This document shows, one piece after another, positions 6,512-11,490 of a stretch of 14,251 nucleotides of DNA. Origin of the DNA: Alphaproteobacteria bacterium. Its GTDB lineage: Bacteria > Pseudomonadota > Alphaproteobacteria > UBA8366. Position numbers and translations under genes: made by a program. The DNA is taken from NCBI GenBank assembly GCA_030743445.1, contig JASLSL010000267.1:1-14251 (forward strand), given 5' to 3'. A model generated the notes under the pieces. The model was not told where the DNA came from, searched no databases, and worked only from the letters and a program-made list of their open reading frames with translations. The first letter of the stretch is position 1; each line of letters starts with the position of its first letter.

Positions 6512-6871
6512 CTAAATACGTTCCGGCTCGGCGACCGTCAGGTCGCTTTCAGCGGTTCCGGTATTCACCGTTCCCTTGCGCTCGAGCAGTAAAATTTTGC
6601 ATTCCGCCGCGGCACTCGGTTTGTGCTCGACGCCCTTCGGGACGACGTACATTTCGCCGCGGCCGAGCGTCACCGCGCCGTCGCGCATTTCGATGACGAG
6701 TTCGCCGTCGATAATCAGAAACAACTCGTCGACGTCCCTGTGCTCGTGCCAGACGAATTCGCCTTCGACCTTGGCCAGCTTGACCTCGTAGTCGTCGAGC
6801 TCGGCCACGATCTTCGGGCTCCAGTGCTCAAAGATCCGGGAGAACTTGTCGGCCAGGTTGACCTTTTCCAA
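6512..6871 (-). CDS. Small single-domain cupin protein within the PDH cluster
   Basis: The 119-residue protein is a single cupin barrel. Motif 1 gives H42, H44 and E49 (WHEHRDVDELF) and motif 2 gives H83 (GEMYVVPKGVEH), so the three His and one Glu of a typical metal site are intact. The N-terminal helix and the acidic tail (about 100-119) show nothing specific. No substrate can be named; such proteins range from mononuclear metal enzymes to ligand-binding folds. The only usable start is a TTG at 6871: its AGGA ribosome site overlaps the pdhC stop codon 8 nt away, and the next in-frame ATG lies inside the barrel. With 10 bp to pdhC and 18 bp to lpdA it is surely co-transcribed with both, which points to a role near pyruvate or lipoyl metabolism, though that is inference. 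Confidence 0.85.
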   Translation of the reverse strand: MEKVNLADKFSRIFEHWSPKIVAELDDYEVKLAKVEGEFVWHEHRDVDELFLIIDGELVIEMRDGAVTLGRGEMYVVPKGVEHKPSAAAECKILLLERKGTVNTGTAESDLTVAEPERI

Positions 6872-6879
6872 GGGATGCG

Positions 6880-6883
6880 TCCT
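6880..6883 (-). promoter_or_regulatory. Ribosome binding site for the cupin TTG start, overlapping the pdhC stop
   Basis: AGGA on the minus strand shares two bases with the TAG stop of pdhC and stands 8 nt before the TTG at 6871. It decides the start and implies coupling of cupin translation to the end of pdhC. Confidence 0.5.
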
Positions 6884-8234
6884 ACAGCAGCATGGTCAGT
6901 GGATCCTCGATCAGCCCCTTGAAGGCGGCGAGGAATTCCGCACCGACGGCGCCGTCGACGGCCCGGTGGTCGACCGAGAGGGTGCAGGTCATCACGGTCG
7001 CGACCGCGAGCGCGCCATCCTTCACCACCGGCCGCGCTGCGCCCGCGCCGATCGCCAGGATACAGCCCTGCGGCGGGTTGATGACGGCGGCGAATTCGCT
7101 GATCCCGTACATGCCGAGGTTCGAGATGCTGAAGGTGCCGCCTTCGTACTCCTCGGGCATCAGTTTGCCCTCTCGGGCGCGGCCGGCGAGGTCCTTCATC
7201 TCGTTCGAGATCGTCTCCAGCCCCTTGTTGTCGGCGCCGCGCACGACCGGCGTGATCAGCCCGCCCTCGATCGCGACGGCGACCGAGATGTCGGACCGCT
7301 GGTAGAACTTGATCGCGTCGCCGGTCCACGACGCGTTGGCCGCCGGCACCTTCCTCAGCCCCAGCGCCGCCGCCTTCATCACCATGTCGTTAACCGAAAT
7401 CTTGTAGGCGTCGTTCGCCTTGTCGTTCAAGGACTTGCGCATCTCCAGAAGGGCGTCGATCTCGCACTCGACCGAAAGATAGAAGTGCGGCACGGTCTGC
7501 TTCGATTCGCTCAGCCGCCGGGCGATGGTCTTGCGCATCGTGCTCGCGGGCTCGAGCTCGTAGGGCGGCTCGAAGCCCGAGGCCTCGACCACCGTGGGCA
7601 TCGCCGCCGGTACCGGCGCAGCGGCTGCGGCGGGGGCCGCCCCAGGGGCCGCGACCGGCGCGCCGCCGGAGATCGCCGCTTCCACGTCGCGCTTGACGAT
7701 CCGCCCATGCGGGCCGGAGCCGGCGATCCCCGCCACATCGATCCCGGCCTGGGCCGCCATCCGCCGCGCCAAGGGGCTCGCGAACACCCGGTCCTCGCCG
7801 TTGCCTTTTGGGCCGTTGCCCTTTTGGGCACTCGGTGCGGGTGCAGCCGAGGTTGCCGGGGCCGGCGGCGGGGTAGATTGTGTCGCCGCGGGCGCCGGGG
7901 GCGACGCGGCGGGCGTCGGCGCGGGTTCGGGCGCCGCCGGGGCCGCTGCGGGTGCGGCAACATCGAGGGCGTCGAGGGCGGCGCTGTCCTCGCCTTCCTC
8001 CAACAGCAGCGCGATCACGTCGTTGACCGGAACGCCGTCGGTTCCCTCGGCGATCATCAGCTTGCCGACGGTGCCCTCCTCGACGGACTCGACCTCCATC
8101 GTCGCCTTGTCGGTCTCGATCTCGGCGATGATGTCGCCCGAGACGACCGTGTCGCCTTCCTTGACGTGCCATTTCGCCAACGTGCCCTCGGTCATGGTCG
8201 GCGAGAGCGCGGGCATCAGGACCTTGATCGGCAT
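6882..8234 (-). CDS. pdhC: Pyruvate dehydrogenase E2, dihydrolipoamide acetyltransferase
   Basis: The 450-residue protein is the structural and catalytic core of the PDH complex; it moves acetyl groups from lipoyl arms to CoA. In order: one lipoyl domain (1-80) with K43 in ETDKATMEV; an Ala/Pro linker (about 93-148); a peripheral-subunit-binding domain (about 150-187, FASPLARRMAAQAGIDV); a second Ala/Pro linker (about 190-215); and the acetyltransferase domain (about 220-450) with H423 and D427 in HRAVDG. I use the ATG at 8234, not the upstream in-frame ATG at 8270 that falls inside pdhB, because a strong GGAGGGAGAG lies 6 nt before it and the lipoyl domain begins directly. It sits 20 bp after pdhB. 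Confidence 0.97.
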   Translation of the reverse strand: MPIKVLMPALSPTMTEGTLAKWHVKEGDTVVSGDIIAEIETDKATMEVESVEEGTVGKLMIAEGTDGVPVNDVIALLLEEGEDSAALDALDVAAPAAAPAAPEPAPTPAASPPAPAATQSTPPPAPATSAAPAPSAQKGNGPKGNGEDRVFASPLARRMAAQAGIDVAGIAGSGPHGRIVKRDVEAAISGGAPVAAPGAAPAAAAAPVPAAMPTVVEASGFEPPYELEPASTMRKTIARRLSESKQTVPHFYLSVECEIDALLEMRKSLNDKANDAYKISVNDMVMKAAALGLRKVPAANASWTGDAIKFYQRSDISVAVAIEGGLITPVVRGADNKGLETISNEMKDLAGRAREGKLMPEEYEGGTFSISNLGMYGISEFAAVINPPQGCILAIGAGAARPVVKDGALAVATVMTCTLSVDHRAVDGAVGAEFLAAFKGLIEDPLTMLL

Positions 8235-8240
8235 GGCGTT

Positions 8241-8250
8241 CTCTCCCTCC
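8241..8250 (-). promoter_or_regulatory. Strong ribosome binding site fixing the pdhC start
   Basis: GGAGGGAGAG on the minus strand, 6 nt before the ATG at 8234. It rules out the longer frame beginning at 8270. Confidence 0.7.
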
Positions 8251-8254
8251 CCTT

Positions 8255-9637
8255 CTATCCGGCGTAGCACACGGCCTTGGCGGCGGCGGCGATATCAGCC
8301 GCCTGCGGCAGCGCCATGCGTTCCAAATTGGCGGCGTAGGGCAGCGGCACGTCGGCCCCGGCGACCCGGGCGACCGGCGCGTCGAGCCAGTCGAAGGCGT
8401 GCTGCATGACCAATGCCGCGATTTCCGAACCGATCCCGGCGAACGGCCAGCCCTCCTCGCACGACACCGCGCGGTTGGTCTTCTTGATCGATTCCGTGAT
8501 CATTGCGACGTCCAAGGGCCGGATCGTGCGGAGGTCGATGACCTCGGCGTCGACGCCGTCGGCGGCCAGCGCTTCCGCCGCCTCGAGCGCGCGCCCGACC
8601 ATGATCGCGAAAGCCAGAATGGTGACGTCGTTCCCGGGGCGGACGATCTTGGCGGCGCCGATCGGCACCGTCCAATCGTCGTCGTCCGGGACCTCGAAAC
8701 TTTCGCCGTAGAGCATCTCGTTCTCCAGGAAGATCACCGGGTCGGGATCACGAATCGCCGATTTCAGCAGGCCCTTGGCATCCGCTGCCGACCACGGCGC
8801 GATGACCTTGAGGCCTGGGACGTGACCGTACCAGCTGGCGTAGCACTGGGAGTGCTGGGCGCCGACCCGGCTCGCCGCCCCGTTGGGGCCGCGGAAGGTG
8901 ATCGAGGGGCCCATCTGGCCGCCCGACATGTAGCGCGTCTTGGCCGCCGAGTTGATGATGTGATCCATCGCCTGCATCGCGAAGTTGAAGGTCATGAACT
9001 CGATGATCGGCTTGAGCCCCATGAACGCCGCGCCGACGCCGAGACCGGCGAAGCCATGCTCGGTGATCGGCGTGTCGATCACCCGGCGCTCGCCGAACTC
9101 CTCCAGCAAGCCTTGGCTGACCTTGTAGGCGCCTTGGTACTGGGCGACTTCCTCGCCCATCAGAAATACGTTTTCGTCACGCCGCATTTCCTCGGCCATT
9201 GCGTCGCGCAGCGCGTCGCGGACGGTCTGGGTGATGCTCGCGCCGGTCCAGTCGGGCTCGGCGGCAACGGACACAGCCTCGGGGGCCGCCGTGGGCGCCG
9301 CCGTGGGCGCGGGCTCCGGCGCAGGTTCCGGCGCGGCCGGTTCGGGTGCCGTCTCCGGGGCGGCGGGCGCCGCGTCGAGCGCGCCTGACTCCTCGCCTTC
9401 CTCCAGGATCGTCGCGATCGGGGTGTTGACCGCGACGCCCTCGGTGCCCTCGGCGACCAGGATCCGGCCGAGCGTGCCGTCGTCCACCGCCTCGACCTCC
9501 ATCGTCGCCTTGTCGGTCTCGATTTCCGCGATGATGTCGCCCGAGGCGACCGCGTCGCCCTCCGCCTTGAGCCAGCGCGCCAACTTGCCTTCGGTCATCG
9601 TCGGCGACAGCGCCGGCATCAGGATTTGTATCGTCAT
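8255..9637 (-). CDS. pdhB: Pyruvate dehydrogenase E1 beta subunit with N-terminal lipoyl domain
   Basis: The 460-residue protein joins a lipoyl domain (1-80, lipoylated Lys K43 in ETDKATMEV), an Ala/Pro/Glu linker (about 88-128) and a full E1-beta (about 133-460). E1-beta pairs with PdhA to form the thiamine diphosphate site that decarboxylates pyruvate; visible blocks are ALRDAMAEEM, GEEVAQYQGAYKVSQGL, DTPITEHGFAGLGVGAA, FMTFNFAMQAMDHIINSAAK, FRGPNGAASRVGAQHSQ and the C-terminal DVPLPYAANLE. The lipoyl domain is nearly the same as that of PdhC next door, so it probably arose by duplication; such lipoyl-E1-beta fusions are known in Alphaproteobacteria. The start ATG at 9637 follows a GGCGGGG-rich leader and lies 18 bp after pdhA. 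Confidence 0.97.
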   Translation of the reverse strand: MTIQILMPALSPTMTEGKLARWLKAEGDAVASGDIIAEIETDKATMEVEAVDDGTLGRILVAEGTEGVAVNTPIATILEEGEESGALDAAPAAPETAPEPAAPEPAPEPAPTAAPTAAPEAVSVAAEPDWTGASITQTVRDALRDAMAEEMRRDENVFLMGEEVAQYQGAYKVSQGLLEEFGERRVIDTPITEHGFAGLGVGAAFMGLKPIIEFMTFNFAMQAMDHIINSAAKTRYMSGGQMGPSITFRGPNGAASRVGAQHSQCYASWYGHVPGLKVIAPWSAADAKGLLKSAIRDPDPVIFLENEMLYGESFEVPDDDDWTVPIGAAKIVRPGNDVTILAFAIMVGRALEAAEALAADGVDAEVIDLRTIRPLDVAMITESIKKTNRAVSCEEGWPFAGIGSEIAALVMQHAFDWLDAPVARVAGADVPLPYAANLERMALPQAADIAAAAKAVCYAG

Positions 9638-9655
9638 GACCCCGCCCCGCCGGCC

Positions 9656-10663
9656 CTAGGCGTCCGCCAGGATGTCGGTAAAGAGCTCCGAGGGATCGGG
9701 CTCGGGGCTGGTCTGGGCGAACTCGGCGGCATCGGAGACGATATCCTTGACCTCGCGGTCGATCTCCTTCAGCGCGTCCTCGTCCGCGAGCCCGCCGTCG
9801 AGCAGCACGCCTTTCAGGCGGTCGATCGGGTCGCGTTCCTCGCGCACCTTGGTTACCTCCTCGCGGGTGCGGTACTTGGCCGGGTCCGACATCGAGTGGC
9901 CGCGATAGCGATAGGTCATCATCTCCAGAATGTAGGGGCCTTTGCCGGCGCGGCAGTGCGCGACCGCCTTCGTCCCCGCCGCGTTGACCGCGGCAACGTC
10001 CATGCCGTCGACCTCGGCGCTCGTAATGTTGTAGGCCTTGCCGCGCAGATGCAGGTCCGGATTGGCCGAGGCGCGCTCGATGCTGGTGCCCATGGCGTAT
10101 TTGTTGTTCTCGATGACGTAGACCACGGGCAGGTCCCAGAGCGACGCCATGTTGAAGGATTCGTAAACCTGGCCCTGATTGATTGCACCGTCGCCGAAAT
10201 AGGTCAGGCATACCCGATCGCCACCGGCATACTTTTGCGCGAAGGCGATGCCGGTGCCGATCGGCACCTGGGCCGCGACGATACCGTGCCCGCCGTAGAA
10301 GTTGGCCTCGCGGCTGAACATGTGCATAGAACCGCCCTTGCCCTTGGAGTAGCCGCCGGCGCGCCCGGTCAGCTCGGCCATGACGCCGCGCGGGTCCATG
10401 GCGCAGGCCAGCATGTGGCCGTGGTCGCGGTAGCTGGTCAGCACCGCGTCGCCGTCCTCGATCGCCGCCTGCATACCGACGACGACCGCTTCCTGCCCGA
10501 TGTAGAGATGGCAGAAACCGCCGATCAATCCCATGCCATAGAGCTGGCCCGCCTTCTCCTCGAAGCGGCGGATCAGCAACATGTCGCGATAGTATTTGAG
10601 TAGATCTTCGCCGGACGCTTTCGCGGCGGGCTTGGCCCGTCGCTTCTTAGCCTTGGTGGCCAT
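9656..10663 (-). CDS. pdhA: Pyruvate dehydrogenase E1 alpha subunit
   Basis: The 335-residue protein forms the alpha2beta2 E1 with PdhB, the mitochondrial and Gram-positive type rather than the single-chain AceE of E. coli. The thiamine diphosphate motif spans GDG (157-159) to NN (186-187), with INQGQVYESFNMASLW between. SYRDHGHMLA and GKGGSMHMF line the active site. The loop YRYRGHSMSD (251-260) corresponds to the region phosphorylated in mitochondrial E1-alpha; phosphorylation here is not implied. The N-terminal 17 residues are Lys/Ala/Arg-rich, as in other alphaproteobacterial PdhA. The ATG at 10663 has GAGGGG 7 nt upstream. It is the first gene of the PDH set, preceded by a 303-bp gap with several regulatory-looking elements. 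Confidence 0.97.
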   Translation of the reverse strand: MATKAKKRRAKPAAKASGEDLLKYYRDMLLIRRFEEKAGQLYGMGLIGGFCHLYIGQEAVVVGMQAAIEDGDAVLTSYRDHGHMLACAMDPRGVMAELTGRAGGYSKGKGGSMHMFSREANFYGGHGIVAAQVPIGTGIAFAQKYAGGDRVCLTYFGDGAINQGQVYESFNMASLWDLPVVYVIENNKYAMGTSIERASANPDLHLRGKAYNITSAEVDGMDVAAVNAAGTKAVAHCRAGKGPYILEMMTYRYRGHSMSDPAKYRTREEVTKVREERDPIDRLKGVLLDGGLADEDALKEIDREVKDIVSDAAEFAQTSPEPDPSELFTDILADA

Positions 10664-10687
10664 GTTAGCTCCCCTCGGCGATGCGCA

Positions 10688-10713
10688 ACCCGTGGGTCCG
10701 ACCCGTGGGTCCG
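10688..10713. repeat. 13-bp perfect tandem repeat, each unit a dyad, in the pdhA leader
   Basis: ACCCGTGGGTCCG occurs twice head to tail (10688-10700 and 10701-10713). Each unit contains the inverted repeat ACCC-GT-GGGT. The pair ends 24 nt before the pdhA start codon, in the 5' untranslated region, just upstream of the ribosome site. It could be a double operator, an RNA element, or a slippage duplication. Confidence 0.75.
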
Positions 10714-10767
10714 ATCAGCCGGAATAGACACAGGTAAACGCATTCGAGAGTTTTCGCAAGGGGATGC

Positions 10768-10782
10768 TTAACTTGTTGTTAA
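10768..10782. promoter_or_regulatory. CtrA-box-like site TTAA-N7-TTAA upstream of pdhA
   Basis: TTAA at 10768-10771, seven bases, then TTAA at 10779-10782: an exact match to the core CtrA recognition pattern known from Caulobacter and conserved across Alphaproteobacteria. It is about 105 nt before the pdhA start and immediately downstream of the minus-strand TTGACT, so a bound protein would overlap the expected promoter. Chance is reduced but not excluded by the local AT richness. Confidence 0.4.
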
Positions 10783-10819
10783 TACACGTAAAAGTCAATA
10801 TTAACTTATTATCGGTTAT

Positions 10820-10833
10820 TATTGCCGGCAATA
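10820..10833. promoter_or_regulatory. 14-bp perfect palindrome TATTGCCGGCAATA
   Basis: An even-centred perfect palindrome. It shares the half-site TTGCCG/CGGCAA with the two palindromes at 11348-11362 and 11419-11433, here arranged inside out. The word ATTATTGCCGG (10818-10828) recurs exactly at 11353-11363. Confidence 0.45.
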
Positions 10834-10880
10834 TCCGTTCTCGCTCACACGACAATACGAAACTTCCAGTCCGTTTCCGG

Positions 10881-10907
10881 ATTGACGCGACCGACCGACG
10901 CGTCAAT
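10881..10907. terminator. Stem-loop downstream of ftsB without a T tract
   Basis: ATTGACGCG at 10881-10889 pairs perfectly with CGCGTCAAT at 10899-10907 around a 9-nt loop. It lies about 60 nt past the ftsB stop on the minus strand. No T run follows on either strand, so it is not a standard intrinsic terminator. It could stabilise the ftsB mRNA end, attenuate read-through into pdhA, or bind a protein as DNA. Confidence 0.4.
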
Positions 10908-10966
10908 GCGCGCACCGGATTCGGCATTCTACTACGGATGAAGTTCTGGGCTTCGGAGCCGGCGCG

Positions 10967-11287
10967 TCAGCGGGCGGTGCCGTCGAAGACCACCAGGTCG
11001 TCGACGTGAACCAAGTTCAGCATAGTGCGCGCCCGCTCCTCGAGCATGTCGAGGTCGAGGCTGTCGGGGCGCAGCAACCGAGAGCGTCGTTCGAGGGTCG
11101 CGCGCTCGCCCTGGGCGGCAGCGAGAACCATACGCGCCCGGTTGGCTTCCTGGTTCAACGACAGATAGGCGCTGAGTCCTCGGTCGCCTTGCACCGTGTG
11201 GTAGACGAAATAGCCCACCACCGCGGCACCGAGGACCGGGATGACGATCTGTTTGGCGCGTTTGCGCGTTTCATCGAGCAGCACCAT
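10967..11287 (-). CDS. ftsB: FtsB/DivIC-type septum formation initiator
   Basis: The 106-residue bitopic inner-membrane protein has a short basic cytoplasmic start (RKRAKQ at 8-13), one membrane helix at about 14-32 and a periplasmic coiled coil at about 38-72 rich in Ala, Leu, Glu and Arg. A short conserved tail ERARTMLNLVHVDDLVVFD follows. That is the FtsB layout; the protein acts with FtsL and FtsQ in divisome assembly and activation of septal wall synthesis. Its place between eno and pdhA is usual in Alphaproteobacteria. The ATG at 11287 is the furthest-upstream start, because an in-frame TGA lies five codons before it. No Shine-Dalgarno sequence is visible; instead a 19-bp palindrome ends 9 nt before the ATG. 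A leaderless or structured start is therefore possible. Confidence 0.88.
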   Translation of the reverse strand: MVLLDETRKRAKQIVIPVLGAAVVGYFVYHTVQGDRGLSAYLSLNQEANRARMVLAAAQGERATLERRSRLLRPDSLDLDMLEERARTMLNLVHVDDLVVFDGTAR

Positions 11288-11296
11288 GCGGGAAGT

Positions 11297-11315
11297 GAAT
11301 CACGGACCGTGATTC
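11297..11315. promoter_or_regulatory. 19-bp palindrome with a GANTC site in each arm, at the ftsB start
   Basis: GAATCACGGACCGTGATTC has perfect 9-bp arms around one central base. Both outer ends are GANTC (11297-11301 and 11311-11315), the methylation target of alphaproteobacterial CcrM. It ends 9 nt before the ftsB start codon, where a ribosome site would be expected. Arms of this length are very unlikely by chance. Confidence 0.6.
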
Positions 11316-11347
11316 GCCGTCAATAGGTAATAATTTCCGATACTTAG

Positions 11348-11362
11348 CGGCAATTATTGCCG
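11348..11362. promoter_or_regulatory. 15-bp inverted repeat CGGCAA-N3-TTGCCG, copy 1
   Basis: CGGCAATTATTGCCG has 7-bp arms around one base. The outer six bases on each side are identical to the copy at 11419-11433. It lies about 60 bp upstream of the ftsB start. Confidence 0.45.
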
Positions 11363-11378
11363 GTAAAAATGAGCAGAT

Positions 11379-11393
11379 GTTGAGTCCCTCAAC
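11379..11393. promoter_or_regulatory. 15-bp inverted repeat GTTGAG-TCC-CTCAAC
   Basis: Perfect 6-bp arms around TCC; contains a GANTC site (GAGTC at 11382-11386). It lies between the two CGGCAA-N3-TTGCCG copies in the ftsB-eno gap. Confidence 0.4.
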
Positions 11394-11418
11394 TCACCCA
11401 CCACTATATATGGTAAAA

Positions 11419-11433
11419 CGGCAAAATTTGCCG
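11419..11433. promoter_or_regulatory. 15-bp inverted repeat CGGCAA-N3-TTGCCG, copy 2, possible weak eno terminator
   Basis: CGGCAAAATTTGCCG has 7-bp arms around one base and shares its outer six-base arms with 11348-11362. On the minus strand it is followed at once by TTTTA, 57 nt past the eno stop, so it could be a weak intrinsic terminator for eno. The match with copy 1, which lacks a T run, argues for a protein site. A GANTC site begins at 11433. Confidence 0.45.
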
Positions 11434-11490
11434 AATCGCCCGATTGTCCGCCCGGTTCGCGGAATTTGACTAAATCGATGTTTTCACGGG

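Larger units (their letters stand above)
10664..10966. promoter_or_regulatory. Leader and probable promoter region of the pdhA operon
   Basis: The 303-bp gap between ftsB and pdhA holds no credible gene. In order toward ftsB it contains a 13-bp tandem dyad in the pdhA leader (10688-10713), a full TTAA-N7-TTAA box (10768-10782), an AT-rich core (about 10765-10835), a 14-bp palindrome (10820-10833) and a 9-bp stem-loop near the ftsB end (10881-10907). A minus-strand TTGACT at 10793-10798 could be a -35 element, but the sequence 16-18 bp further on has no good -10, so the promoter is not resolved. Confidence 0.5.

Noticed and set aside
6846..8267. 473-codon plus-strand frame antisense to pdhC
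   Set aside because: Long antisense frames are common in GC-rich genes. The product is low-complexity Arg/Gly/Asp-rich, while the minus strand encodes a complete E2.
8235..8270. PdhC start at the ATG at 8270
   Set aside because: It lies within the end of pdhB and adds 12 residues ahead of the conserved lipoyl domain; the strong ribosome site points to 8234.
8399..10603. Long plus-strand frames antisense to pdhB and pdhA
   Set aside because: Same reason: they mirror well-conserved E1 genes and show no recognisable domain.
11419..11433. Definite intrinsic terminator for eno
   Set aside because: The stem is short with at most a 3-nt loop and only four T follow; a near-identical dyad nearby has no T run. 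Kept as a possible weak terminator only.
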